Both the position numbers and the translations under genes were made by a program. Below the pieces are notes generated by a model. That model searched no databases and was not told the DNA's origin. It saw nothing but the letters and a program-made list of their open reading frames with translations. DNA of 64,000 nucleotides from assembly GCA_963747965.1 (NCBI GenBank), contig CAVVGZ010000007.1, forward strand, positions 1,057,366-1,121,365, given 5' to 3'. Below, piece by piece: positions 21,379 to 30,875 of the stretch (the stretch's first letter is position 1; every line of letters begins with the position of its first letter). The DNA comes from CAVVGZ01 sp963747965. Lineage in GTDB: Bacteria; Chloroflexota; Anaerolineae; Anaerolineales; Anaerolineaceae.

Positions 21379-23110
21379 TTATCTTTCGAAAATCCCCCTC
21401 TTCCTCGATACCTGAAAACCCTGCAGAACAGCTGCCAGTACCAGCGGTAGCGCCGCGGCCCCGCCGCACGGAAGGGAGACCTTGCGCCCGGGCTCTTCCT
21501 GTTCAGCAGGCTGGTCTATGGGAGGAGCGGCCTCCTCACCCACGACGGACACTGCTGCGGGTGCAGCTGCCACAGCCTCCGGTTCATCTGGCACTGTTTG
21601 TGCGCTAGCTAAGTACAGGTCATCAACCCAGAATTTTCCGGTATTTGGCGTGTCCGGAAAAGTGTTCAACCCAAAAGCCAGCCCGATCAGCGCTCCCTGG
21701 CCGGTGAAAGGTTTGCCGGCATTGGCCTCCCAATCCACCCCGTGAAAATCGGACCACATCAGCGAGACAGGCACCCAGCCGGTAACACTCTCCGGCACCG
21801 TTTCGATGCTGTAAACGTAGCTATCATGCTGCTCGTTTGTGCCGGTGTAAACATGGAAATCTAGCCCCTTGCCGGCTTCCCCGGCATGATAGTAGAAAGT
21901 GAGCCCATCAGCGCTGCTCCAATCCTGCTGTCCGCCATAAAAGAGCGCACAGGTGGCCCAGGAATTGGCTGCCACTGCATAATCCAGGATGAGCGACTGC
22001 GCACCGCTGTGAGGATTGCCGGCTTCAGCGGAACAGCGCATGGTGGTCGAGGTACCTTCATCCCGGTATGCTTCCCAGCCGTTTGTCCCGGCCGGACTGC
22101 CGCCTTCAAAATCATCGATCACCACGTCAGCGCGCCGGGAGCACCCTGCACTGCCCCTGTGGCTCCCCCGCTTCCTGATCCTGGCTGAGCCGTTTCTTCT
22201 CCCGGCTCCCCTGCCGGCGGAGGAAGCTCGCCGGACGGGCCTTGCGGAGCGGTTGCTTTCCAGCGGTTGTAATAGATATTCAGCAAGGGAATAAATTCCT
22301 CGGTCGCTTTGCGGCTGCCTTCTTGCGAGGGATGGTCATCACCGGATGGGTAGGCTGCCGTATTTTTATTACCCACGATATGCTCAATCAGCCCGTTATT
22401 ATAGCGGTGGTGCGCATCCTGGCCGGTGAGGACGTTGTAAAAGTCAAACACCGCCACGTTGTTATGGGTGTAGTTGTTTTCCAGCAGCCAGTCATTTACC
22501 AGCCAGTTGTTAAAGCGCGTGCATTTTCGGCATTATCAGAACTGATCAGCGGCGGGGCTGTTACCACGATAAACAATTTATCCGGCCTGGTGATGAAATA
22601 TTTCAGCAGCTCGTTATAAACGTACTTTGCGCCGCTAACCGAGAGCTCCGCATAACTGCCGGGGGGATCATCCGGACTGCCGGCTAGATCCGAGTTCGGG
22701 AAGCAGGATTTGAACACAATGACCTGGTTCTCACCGCCGGGATTTGCCAGCGTGCGGGTGTAGTTGGAGTACTGCCCGGATTCATTGAACAACGCATCCA
22801 TATAGGTGGGCGTTTGCCCGCTGCGGAACCATTCCATCCAGTTCGGGATATCGGTACGGTCGCCGATTGCATCCGGACCCCAGCCATAGTTGGTATCACT
22901 GACAAAATAGTTGTTATTACCCAGCACAATCCCCAGGTCGCCGTAGCCATCCGTCAACCAGTTCTCGCCGGTGGAATGGTGAATAAATACCAGTTTTACA
23001 GCCTCATCCGGTGGATCTGGATTGTAGATTTGCCAAAATGGCGCTGCACTACTTAGTAAGAATACAGAACATATACCGAATATTTTTAGGTATAAAGAAT
23101 TCTTCATCAA
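21379..23110 (-). CDS. Secreted SGNH-like protein with carbohydrate-binding-like domain, frame changes
   Basis: About 575 residues on the minus strand from ATG 23110. The signal peptide is LKIFGICSVFLLSSAAPFW. The first domain (about residues 35-260) has VKLVFIHHSTGENWLTDGYG, QVIVFKSCFPNSDLAG and, after a frame change near 22505, GDDHPSQEGSRKATEEFI with the D-x-H of an SGNH-type hydrolase. A Pro/Gly-rich linker and another frame change near 22122 lead to a beta-sandwich domain (VIDDFEGGSPAGTNGWEAYR to GKFWVDDLYLAS) similar to CBM11/CIA30-like modules. The C-terminus has an acidic stretch and LPCGGAAALPLVLAAVLQGF plus basic residues, resembling a cell-surface sorting tail. The substrate is unknown. 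Confidence 0.6.
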
Positions 23111-23593
23111 AACACCCCCGCCTTGTTGGTAATTCTATTTTCATTATAGTAAGTTCAGGATTAATTTCAATACCAGGTATGGGATCACAAATTAAAAACA
23201 GATATCCCCAAATTACCTGTCGTGTTTGTGGATTATCATTAATAAAATCTAATGGATTGACGTCAGAGTGAATTTCCCTTTGAATGAAATTGAAACGGGG
23301 TGAGACACCTCCTTAAAATCCACATCAAATTACCTGTTGACCTGTTCAAAATTAGAAACCAGTTCCGAAATGGATTGATGGTTCAGGGATTGAAAAGGAA
23401 GCGTATTAGTGATAATATATATCTATATTATCCTATTTAATTATCCATTCTAACTATCCAAAATTGGTATCCACAGGTAGAAGACCAGTGGATTTGAGGA
23501 AAAAAAGGTTAAAGAATTGTTGAAACAAACGATGATTAAAACGAATCATCAACAGAAGATTTATAAGGTAATCAACGAAGGGAAACCTTGATC
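23111..23593. other. Intergenic region between divergent genes
   Basis: About 480 bases between the secreted protein (minus strand) and the small protein at 23594 (plus strand). AT-rich, especially around 23400-23450. No gene, tRNA or clear promoter pair could be supported by eye. Confidence 0.5.
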
Positions 23594-23869
23594 ATGGCAA
23601 AATATTTGATAGAAGTTCCGCATGGCGCAGACCCGGCTGCCTGCGACGCAGCCATCGAAATTTTTCTGACATCAGGATCTCATTTCATGACAAATGCAGA
23701 CTGGGGCTGTAAGGACGGTGTTCATAATGCCTGGATGATTGTGGATGTCGAAAGCAAATCCGATGCGCAAAATATCCTGCCTCCGGCATTTCGCAGCCAG
23801 GCAAAAATTACAGCCTTAATTAAGTTTGAAGTAGATAATATGGGAGAAATTCGTCCGCTCCATGAATAA
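23594..23869 (+). CDS. Small conserved protein of unknown function
   Basis: About 91 residues: MAKYLIEVPHGADPAACDAA, then FLTSGSHFMTNADWGCKDGV, AWMIVDVESKSDAQNILPPA and FRSQAKITALIKFEVDN. It looks like a single compact alpha/beta domain of ferredoxin-like or YCII-like size, with a conserved-looking G-S-H-F and N-A-D-W-G-C segment. No function is assigned. TTG 23588 is in frame six bases upstream and sits closer to the AAGGGA at 23578, so the start could be there. It is surrounded by non-coding DNA and is probably monocistronic. Confidence 0.55.
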   Translation: MAKYLIEVPHGADPAACDAAIEIFLTSGSHFMTNADWGCKDGVHNAWMIVDVESKSDAQNILPPAFRSQAKITALIKFEVDNMGEIRPLHE

Positions 23870-23959
23870 ACCAGACGGGGAGTTGAAGATTGGTTGGTAA
23901 TTTCAAATCAATGCTTACCTGTGAGTAGCGCCTGACCCCCGAAAAACCTGGGTACATCG

Positions 23960-24148
23960 TGATATCTCTATCCCGGCAAATTCTATCTGCCACTTTGGCA
24001 GGGCAGCCAATTTGTTATGGGAAAAACTCAGACAGGGGATCTTCTTTTGCTTTACACCATCGAAGGCATCCAAACCAGCCATATTGATGATGGCACCCTG
24101 GCAGGAGAGAAAACGATAATATTGCCTTACAATCCCCCATCATTCTGA
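23960..24148 (+). pseudogene. Possible remnant of an AraC-type sensor domain
   Basis: One frame reads FYLPLWQGSQFVMGKTQTGD, LLLLYTIEGIQTSHIDDGTL and AGEKTIILPYNPP before a stop at 24146. This resembles the cupin-like N-terminal domain of AraC-family regulators, where D-Y-x-L-L-Y-T-x-x-G is followed by a pocket and a P-G-D-x-x-L-x-P strand. No start codon, no upstream part and no helix-turn-helix follow. The match is short, so the family call is tentative. Confidence 0.3.
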
Positions 24149-24292
24149 TAGAAAAGGCACCAATAATCCGGCGCTAGCCACATGGTTTCATTCATCCTCA
24201 TGTAAGTTCTCACCCCAACTCGAATGGTTAGCCCGAAAGGAAATATGGATTAATAACCTTCCAGAATAAAGTAATGCCAGATTATTATATGT

Positions 24293-25810
24293 TTATGGTT
24301 TTTTAAAGTCTGGCAGGTCAGGCAGCGGAGCCAATTTTCCATTATCCTTTCCTGACCTGTGGAGATAATACTTTTCCCAGATGTCGGCCATAATTGCTTC
24401 ATATTCCCGGTTGTAGGCTACCAGACCGCGGGTGTAGGCAGGATCTATTAATGTCTCAGCAGCATTTATATCCGTTGGTTCAGGTTCAAATTGGCGCAGG
24501 AGCGGTTCCAGTTCTTCATGATGATCACGGTTAGGGCATGGTGCCAGGCCGTTGCGGTTCTGCATTTTATAATCAAGCTGCCATTTACGCAAAGCCTGAA
24601 AGAATGGTTCCTTCCAAACATCGTTCAAAGTTCCACCTTTGGCATAAACATCCCGGATATTTACCGGTGAATACGGGCTGAACGAGCAGGGGCTCACCGC
24701 TCCATTCCAATCGATATAGAAAAATCCTCCTCCACCGTGACCACCCGCTGAGAGGCATCCGTCGCATGTCGTCCCGTGGTTCCAGAAATCTGCAATGAAG
24801 AAACGGCGTTGTCGGACAATTTCCCAAGAACGATGCCACATCCAGGCTCTCTGCTGTGGGGTGACCATCAAATCCAGCGTAAAAGCACGCCCAATCGGCA
24901 TATACTGGAATAGCCAGGCCAACAAGGCTCCCTGTTTGATAAAGAATTCAATAAATTCATCAGAGAGAATTTCTTCCACGTTATAACGGGTAGCGGTTAG
25001 CGAGATGCCGAAGGGTACCCCATGCTGGCGCAGCATACCCATCACCTCAAGGACTTTATCAAATACACCCGGGCCTCTGCGCTCATCAGTACGGTCCTTC
25101 CAGCCCTCTACAGAAATGCACAACAGCAGGTTGCCAGCTTTAGACAGGCGCTGACTGATTTTTTCATTGATCAGGGTTGCATTGGTATAGGCCATAAAGA
25201 AGCTGTCAGGATGCTTTTCGATTAAATCGATGATGCCTTTGCCTTCTGAGCGGTACATAAACGGTTCACCCCCGCTGATGACAAAAAAGCGGTCACCCCA
25301 TAAGGTCTTCGCTTCTTCCACCATGCGGTCTACAATACTCCATTCAAGCGCTTTCGGTTTGTCGGTCGAATCGGCATAGCAGCCGTTGCAGTGCAGGTTG
25401 CAAGCCAGACCCGGACTAAGCATAAGAAAGCTGGGAGCACGCGTGCCAAACTCTTCCTTGAACTGCTTGACCTTCTCTTTATCCCCCCTATCTATAAAGA
25501 GTGTTTTCACCAGGATATGGAGAATCGTATGCAAGTAGGCATCAGAAAGACGTTTTTCCGCCAGGGCACGATCCATCGATCCCATTATCGCCAGACCCAT
25601 CGCAGTATGATCATCCTGAATCCCGGGCAGAATACCAGGATCGGAACGGGATTCCTTGAGCCCTGTCAACATCAACTTCTCCAACTCGCGGGTTACCATC
25701 CGGCGGACCATGGGATTCTGAACCAGCTGGACCAGCTGCGGGGTTGAAGCAGTGGAGGCTTTGGATAATATATCGGTCAGGATTTTTGGCAATGGCGGAT
25801 TTGCTGTCAT
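24293..25810 (-). CDS. Radical SAM protein with SPASM-like C-terminus
   Basis: A 505-residue intact protein on the minus strand. Residues 1-125 are helical (KILTDILSKASTAS to VKTLFIDRGD). LSPGLACNLHCNGCYADSTD holds CX3CX2C near residue 137. GDRFFVISGGEPFMYRSEGK is the GGE motif, then TNATLINEKISQRL and LLLCISVEGWKDRTDERRGP. The C-terminal part has a cysteine set, TTCDGCLSAGGHGGGGFFYI, AVSPCSFSPYSPVN and APCPNRDHHEE, suitable for an extra cluster. No peptide substrate or partner is adjacent, so it may be a stand-alone metabolic radical SAM enzyme. The good frame contrasts with the broken radical SAM pair upstream. Confidence 0.8.
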   Translation of the reverse strand: MTANPPLPKILTDILSKASTASTPQLVQLVQNPMVRRMVTRELEKLMLTGLKESRSDPGILPGIQDDHTAMGLAIMGSMDRALAEKRLSDAYLHTILHILVKTLFIDRGDKEKVKQFKEEFGTRAPSFLMLSPGLACNLHCNGCYADSTDKPKALEWSIVDRMVEEAKTLWGDRFFVISGGEPFMYRSEGKGIIDLIEKHPDSFFMAYTNATLINEKISQRLSKAGNLLLCISVEGWKDRTDERRGPGVFDKVLEVMGMLRQHGVPFGISLTATRYNVEEILSDEFIEFFIKQGALLAWLFQYMPIGRAFTLDLMVTPQQRAWMWHRSWEIVRQRRFFIADFWNHGTTCDGCLSAGGHGGGGFFYIDWNGAVSPCSFSPYSPVNIRDVYAKGGTLNDVWKEPFFQALRKWQLDYKMQNRNGLAPCPNRDHHEELEPLLRQFEPEPTDINAAETLIDPAYTRGLVAYNREYEAIMADIWEKYYLHRSGKDNGKLAPLPDLPDFKKP

Positions 25811-27081
25811 GTTGTTACTTTTCTTCTCCCAATTTATACTAATTAATATATTTTTTCCAACGAATCAGGTAGATTCGCTTCAATATATTTCTAATAATTA
25901 TAAATTGAAAAGACATAAAGGGTTCGGATATTTAGTTTCCATAACCAGATTCCGCAAGATATGTACAGGAGTCAGGCTATGGGAAAATTCTCGGAAAAAT
26001 TGGTTATCCCCTGGAAACATGATTTTAACCCCCAACCTACTGATTCGAAGTGACTTTTCGGCTGTCCACAGCGTGCATAGCGTTCATAGTGTCCATACGG
26101 TGCACAAAAACAGGCTCATTTTGTCCACCCTGTCCATAGTGTCCACCTGGTATCACCGGCGTTGCACCCAATTTGCACCTGCAGGAAAGGCAACTCACCA
26201 ATATTTTAATATTAAGTATTACCGGTTTTGGATTTCAATTGCAACTGACCCCAATAAAATCAAAAATCCTATAAACAATATCACCGACAGGGGCTATAAA
26301 CCAAAAATTTAATTCTACCGTTGGTTACATTCAATTGTCTGAATAGACGGAGTGTAACTTAGATATTCTTAAGAAAAGGAAGTAGGTAACTTATTTTCCT
26401 TACCTTCCCCAAACTCCCACATATCACTCTACTGGAGTACAGGTTTTATCAATGTTACTATTTAGACTAGCATAAGATGAACGATTTATTAGGCGTGACC
26501 ATGAAGGAGAACCTGGTTATGGAAGTATAAAAGCGCAAACCAACCAGGATATAAAATCCAGGAATTACCGTACTTAAATTAAAGACCAGGATCATGTTTT
26601 TTATCCTGCCTCTATAAACCAATAATTTGAACTAATAAATGATCTGATTTCTACAACTGTAATTTTAACTATGTAAGACTACCGGAAAATAAATATATAT
26701 CAGGCATAAGATATGCAATGAGAAATCTTCAGAATCAAGCGAATTTCCAGCTGCTAAATTACTTTACAGGGAGCCTCAATAGATCCCATGTCTGCTAGAG
26801 ATTTGGATGAGGGTATCTAAAAAATTAGACATTTCCCGGTTGGAAAGAACTCTCAGTTTCTAACCATTATGGAAAATGGGGGAATATTCCTCATGTAATT
26901 AAGCCTAATGTAATAATGATGTTATGATATTTGTCATGAGTGCTTCCATTTAAACATCGTTATAATCAATTAAGCTGTCAGACTACCTGACAGGTTTCCT
27001 GAGATTCGCAATTTGGATCCCGGATTGAATAAGCGTAGCAGGTTTAGCCCCAATCTCTAAATAAACTCGGGTGCAAGTTCA
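25811..27081. other. Long non-coding stretch before the catabolic island
   Basis: About 1.27 kb without a supportable gene. It is AT-rich, with dense stops in all frames from 26300 onward. It contains the dispersed repeat at 26085-26197 and, just before it, several TGTCCA-type iterations. A longer open frame over 25752-26312 has no coding character and overlaps the radical SAM gene start. The promoter of the FadR-type gene at 27082 must lie near its right end, but no convincing -35/-10 pair was seen. Confidence 0.5.
26085..26197 (+). repeat. Dispersed repeat, copy A
   Basis: This stretch aligns with 59007-59138 in the same orientation. Shared blocks in order: CATAGTG, GCACAAAA, TTTTGTCCA, TGTCCATAGT, TCCACC, ACCGGC, and ACAGGAAAG or GCAGGAAAG followed by ACTCA. 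Copy A is about 19 bases shorter. Similarity between blocks is about 80 percent by eye. Neither copy has coding character. Copy B lies about 50 bases from the 5-prime boundary of a group II intron. Confidence 0.6.
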
Positions 27082-27870
27082 ATGTCAGATATAAAGTTTA
27101 TCAAACTAACACCATTCCGATTATTCGAACAAATTGTAGACCAGATTCGGGAACCAATTTTTTCCGGTGAATTTCAACCCGGAGATAAGCTGCCACCCGA
27201 GGAAGAATTAAAGAAACAATTCAACGTTGGCCGGTCGTCCATCCGTGAGGCATTAAGAGTACTCGAGTATGAGGGATTGGTTGAAGTGCGCCGAGGTTCA
27301 GGTACTTTTGTCACCAATTTTTCAGGCCAGAACGGACGACGCAATGAAGTGGCTCAATGGCTTGAACAACGGGAGGATAAGATCTGCGATATGTTGCAGC
27401 TGAGGGAATACCTGGAGGGATTATCGGCTTCTCTAGTTGCACAATCCCACAATCTGGAAACAATGGAAGCGCTTAAACAGATTATTGATGAAACCAGAAC
27501 GATCATCCAAGGTGGTTGTATAGAAGATAATTATCGCGAACTGGTCAGGGTAGACAGCCAGTTTCACTTAACCATAAGCAAGGCGAGTGGAAACAACCTG
27601 GTATTTGAGATCATCTCATACTTAATTCCGGCATTTCAGGAAAGCAACAAGGCTGTCATTTATATGGGTGCCAGCCAGGAACAGTTGTTAGTCGATCATT
27701 CAAAAATTCTGGGTGCAATTGAAGGCGGGGATCCGCGAGAAGCCGAAAATGCAATGCGATCTCACATTGTCCGCGTAAGAAATGTTGTTCATAATATCAG
27801 TTCCTCGGTCCAGGAGAATCCGCATCAGCATAATGGAAAACTGACCGATGACGGAGAGGGAGAAAAATAA
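27082..27870 (+). CDS. GntR/FadR-family regulator with FCD domain
   Basis: A 262-residue protein. The winged helix-turn-helix covers residues 10-80 (PIFSGEFQPGDKLPPEEELK, FNVGRSSIREALRVLEYEGL, VRRGSGTFV). The FCD effector domain follows, with ligands in the usual places: RVDSQFHLTISKASGN (Asp and His), LVDHSKILGAIEGGD (His) and NAMRSHI (His). FCD proteins usually bind a metal and a carboxylate effector and repress an adjacent catabolic operon. It starts the row of catabolic genes and ends 2 bases before the next start, so it likely controls them and itself. The effector could be a ureide or an organic acid, which is inference. Confidence 0.88.
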   Translation: MSDIKFIKLTPFRLFEQIVDQIREPIFSGEFQPGDKLPPEEELKKQFNVGRSSIREALRVLEYEGLVEVRRGSGTFVTNFSGQNGRRNEVAQWLEQREDKICDMLQLREYLEGLSASLVAQSHNLETMEALKQIIDETRTIIQGGCIEDNYRELVRVDSQFHLTISKASGNNLVFEIISYLIPAFQESNKAVIYMGASQEQLLVDHSKILGAIEGGDPREAENAMRSHIVRVRNVVHNISSSVQENPHQHNGKLTDDGEGEK

Positions 27871-27872
27871 AA

Positions 27873-28859
27873 ATGGAAAATAATGTTTATCGGGATGCAG
27901 ATGTAAGCCTGGAAGTATTAAAAGATAAGGTGATTGCTGTGCTCGGTTATGGCATTCAAGGAGGACCCCAGGCGCTTTGTTTGCGGGACAGTGGCCTTAA
28001 TGTGATTGTTGGGGTGGGACCGCGTGAGCGCTATTCTGACTGGAACCGGGCAGAAGCAGACGGTTTTAAAGTGTATTCCATCGCTGAGGCAACCTCCAGG
28101 GCAGATGTGGTGCACGTTTTATTGCCTGATCCTGCCCAACCCGAGATTTACCGGGAATCCATTCACCAAAACCTGAAGCCGAACAGTACCCTCAGCTTTG
28201 CACACGGGTTCAACCTGTTATACGGATCCATCCAACCCCCTAAAAATGTTAATGTTGTCTTGTTTGTTCCCAATTCCCCGGGGCACCTGGTCAGGGAAAA
28301 GTACCTGGCTGGATCAGGAATCTATGGTGCGATTGCAGTGAATCAGGATGTCACGGGTGATGCTCTTGAGATCGTCCTGGCATTGGCCAAAGGGGTAGGC
28401 AGCACTCGTGTTGGGGTCGTTGAAGTCAGTTTTCAATCTGAAACAGAGGGCGACAATTTTGAAGAACAGGTGCTTTATGGGGGTACCATCCACCTCATGC
28501 GGGCTGTATTTGATACGCTGGTAGAAAATGGTTATCCCCCGTTTTTTGCCTACGCCAAAGCAATTCGGTCGCTTCGCTCTGTGGTGGATGTTATGGATGA
28601 AATCGGAATAGAAGCCTATATCTCCGGGAAAAGCAGCCGGACATGTGAATATGCTGTCAGGATAAGCGGCCCGCGAGTTATCAATAAAGAAGCAATCCAG
28701 GAAATCTTCGAGGAAACTGAAAGGGGGGATTTTGCGGCACGCTGGATGCAGGAATGGCAGCTGGGTATGCCGCATCTTTACAGGATGAGAAGAACCGGGC
28801 AGGAATCTATCATGGAAAAAACTGGATATGAATGGCGAAAGCTATTTGGAAAAGATTAG
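27873..28859 (+). CDS. Ketol-acid-reductoisomerase-like protein with altered active site
   Basis: A 328-residue protein with the length and order of class I KARI (IlvC). The Rossmann part has VIAVLGYGIQGGPQALCLRD, then HVLLPDPAQPEIYRESI and SFAHGFNLLYGSI. The C-terminal knotted domain has ETEGDNFEEQVLYGGTIHLM, retaining the metal-binding Asp. The segment YFECLHELKLIVDL of true KARI is here FAYAKAIRSLRSVVDV, so by alignment the two catalytic glutamates (226 and 230 in the usual numbering) are Lys and Ser. SNTAEYG is SSRTCEYA. It is therefore unlikely to make valine precursors and may be an NAD(P)-dependent enzyme for another 2-hydroxy or 2-keto compound of this island. No frame break. Confidence 0.75.
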   Translation: MENNVYRDADVSLEVLKDKVIAVLGYGIQGGPQALCLRDSGLNVIVGVGPRERYSDWNRAEADGFKVYSIAEATSRADVVHVLLPDPAQPEIYRESIHQNLKPNSTLSFAHGFNLLYGSIQPPKNVNVVLFVPNSPGHLVREKYLAGSGIYGAIAVNQDVTGDALEIVLALAKGVGSTRVGVVEVSFQSETEGDNFEEQVLYGGTIHLMRAVFDTLVENGYPPFFAYAKAIRSLRSVVDVMDEIGIEAYISGKSSRTCEYAVRISGPRVINKEAIQEIFEETERGDFAARWMQEWQLGMPHLYRMRRTGQESIMEKTGYEWRKLFGKD

Positions 28860-28932
28860 TGTTAAGGAGTAGTACAAAAAAACAGCCGGGAAGTTATCAA
28901 AACTAAACACAAACTAGAAAGGAATAAAAGAA

Positions 28933-29986
28933 ATGATTACAGAAGGGTTAAAAGGAAGAGATTTTATTCGTTTGCAAGATTTTACAAAGGCAGAACTTGC
29001 GGGAATGCTGGAATTGGGCCTGCAGCTAAAGGCAGATTATGCGGTTCGCCGGCGGCATGATGACATCCTGCCAGGACGTACCCTGCATATGATGTTTTTC
29101 AACCCCTCTCTCCGTACACGAAATAGTTTTGAGGCAGGCATTTTTCAGTTAGGCGGCCATGCCCACTTCCTGGAGCCTTCATCATCACGCATACCAACTC
29201 TGGAAGGTGAAGATAAGGGTTATGGGTCCGAACGGATTTCCGATGTTGCACGTGTTCTGTCCAGCATGGGCGATGCCATCGCCATCCGCATCCTCGGAGG
29301 TGTTGTCGGTTGGGAATACGAGAAAAGCTTCCGTATCATCGAAGAGTTTGCTAAATGGTCAGTGAAGCCTGTTATCAATATGGAAGACAATAAGTACCAT
29401 CCCTGCCAGGGAATGGCAGATGCCATGGCATTATGGGAGCTTTTTGGTAAGGATTTAAGGGGGAAGGAAGATCGGCGTTTCCTGGACCTGGGGCTCCTCT
29501 CCGTCAAAACCGATAGCTCCCCACCACGACTTCATGTACATGGCCAGCCTGTTTGGCGCTGATGTCACTTTTGCACGACCACCAGAAATGGATATTGATC
29601 CGGAAATTGTTGAGCAGGTTAAACATAATTCGGCTCTATACGGCGGATCCTTCACGGTATCTGAAAAGATGGAAGATGCTTGCGAGAACGCCGATGTTGT
29701 ATATGCCAAGAACTATGTATGTCTCGATCTGCTTCCCCCGAAAACCAGCAAGCCTGAACCGGAAGAAATGACCAAGCTTTTTGGTAAATACAGGGATTGG
29801 ATTGCAGATGAGAAACGTATGAACCTGGCGAAACCCACTGCCCAGTACATGCACTGCCTGCCCTGTGAACGTGGCGCCGAAGTCTCAAACGAGGTATTAG
29901 ATGGAAAATGGGGAGCAGCCTGTTTCAACGAGGCCGAGAACCGGCTTCATGCACAAAAAGGTGTCATGGCTGCGATCATAAACTAA
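28933..29986 (+). CDS. Carbamoyltransferase, N-acetylornithine-carbamoyltransferase-like, one frame change
   Basis: About 350 residues. FFNPSLRTRNSFEAGIFQLG replaces the S-T-R-T-R carbamoyl-phosphate loop with N-P-S-L-R-T-R, as in the acylornithine carbamoyltransferase group. KPVINMEDNKYHPCQGMADA contains H-P-C-Q. A frame change near 29505 leads to FGADVTFARPPEMDIDPEIV, then YAKNYVCLDLL, QYMHCLPCERGAEVSNEVLD (H-C-L-P) and FNEAENRLHAQKGVMAAI. Carbamate kinase downstream suggests it runs in the phosphorolytic direction, releasing carbamoyl phosphate from a carbamoylated product of the pathway. The acceptor is unknown; oxamate, an ornithine analogue or another amine are possible. Confidence 0.8.
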
Positions 29987-30044
29987 CCCGTGCTCATAAT
30001 TATCAAGAGTAAATAATGGAATTTGTCCGGAATTTGAGGTGGTA

Positions 30045-30875
30045 ATGAATATTATTGTTCCAATAAAACAGGTGCCAGAATCCAGCAATGTGAAAATGGA
30101 TCCGGAAACCGGCACGATGGTGCGGACAAGTGCCGAAGCGGTCATCAATCCGTTGGACTCCTATGCCCTCGAGGCAGCCCTCACCCTGCGCGAACGGTAT
30201 GGCGGAACTGTGACAGCCATATCGATGGGGCCCAGCAGGGCAGAAGAAATCCTTCGTGAAGCGCTGGCAATGGGATGCGACCGGGCAGTATTACTCAACG
30301 ACAGGCAGTTTGCTGGTTCGGACACCTGGGCAACCGCTTATGTTTTATCTCAGGCGATTAAAAAGCTGGCACCTTATGACCTGATCATCTGTGGTGAGCG
30401 CGCCACGGATGGCGAGACAGGCCAGGTAGGTCCCGGAATTGCTGCCTGCCTGGATTTACCCCTTGGAACCTATGTAAGTGAAATCCTTGAAGTACAGGAT
30501 GGCGCAGCGCGACTGGTTCGGGTTGTAGAAGGTGGTCGAGAAGTGCTAAAAACCAGTCTGCCATTTGTTGCTGTAGTAGTAAAAGAAATCGGCACACCAA
30601 GGCTGGCAACCGTTCGCAGCAAAATAAAAGCCAGGCAGGTGGAGATACCTGTTTGGGGCCCAAATGATATTGGCACAAAGCCAGAATGGATAGGCCTCAA
30701 AGGTTCACCCACCCGGGTGGTAAAAATATATACTCCTCAATTGATGCGCAAAGGTGACATCGTCGTGGTCAAGGATGCTGCAGATTTGGAAAAAGCCGGG
30801 GATCAATTTCTTAGCTTTTTGAATGAACGAGAATTGACAACCTATCTGCCGGTCAATCAAGGGGGTAAATCATGA
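30045..30875 (+). CDS. etfB: Electron transfer flavoprotein subunit beta
   Basis: About 276 residues with the standard EtfB/FixA order: MNIIVPIKQVPESSNVKMDP, NPLDSYALEAALTLRE, AISMGPSRAEEILREALAMG, the nucleotide site LIICGERATDGETGQVGPGI, and LKTSLPFVAVVVKEIGTPRL. It binds AMP or FAD with EtfA and carries electrons from a flavin dehydrogenase. ATG 30045 is chosen because GAGG lies five bases upstream; a GTG at 30039 is also in frame. Its stop overlaps the EtfA start (ATGA). The partner dehydrogenase is probably the DAO-type flavoprotein two genes on. Confidence 0.9.
   Translation: MNIIVPIKQVPESSNVKMDPETGTMVRTSAEAVINPLDSYALEAALTLRERYGGTVTAISMGPSRAEEILREALAMGCDRAVLLNDRQFAGSDTWATAYVLSQAIKKLAPYDLIICGERATDGETGQVGPGIAACLDLPLGTYVSEILEVQDGAARLVRVVEGGREVLKTSLPFVAVVVKEIGTPRLATVRSKIKARQVEIPVWGPNDIGTKPEWIGLKGSPTRVVKIYTPQLMRKGDIVVVKDAADLEKAGDQFLSFLNERELTTYLPVNQGGKS

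Noticed and set aside
26041..26160. TGTCCA iterations considered as a CRISPR array
   Set aside because: The units are short, irregular and lack spacers of even length, and no cas genes are present.
25752..26312. Open frame of 186 codons on the plus strand
   Set aside because: It begins inside the radical SAM gene on the other strand and runs through the TGTCCA-rich repeat. Composition is not protein-like and there is no ribosome site.
28933..29986. Assignment as biosynthetic ArgF or as YgeW
   Set aside because: The carbamoyl-phosphate loop reads N-P-S-L-R-T-R and the rest follows the acylornithine-carbamoyltransferase pattern. Sequence landmarks of YgeW are absent.
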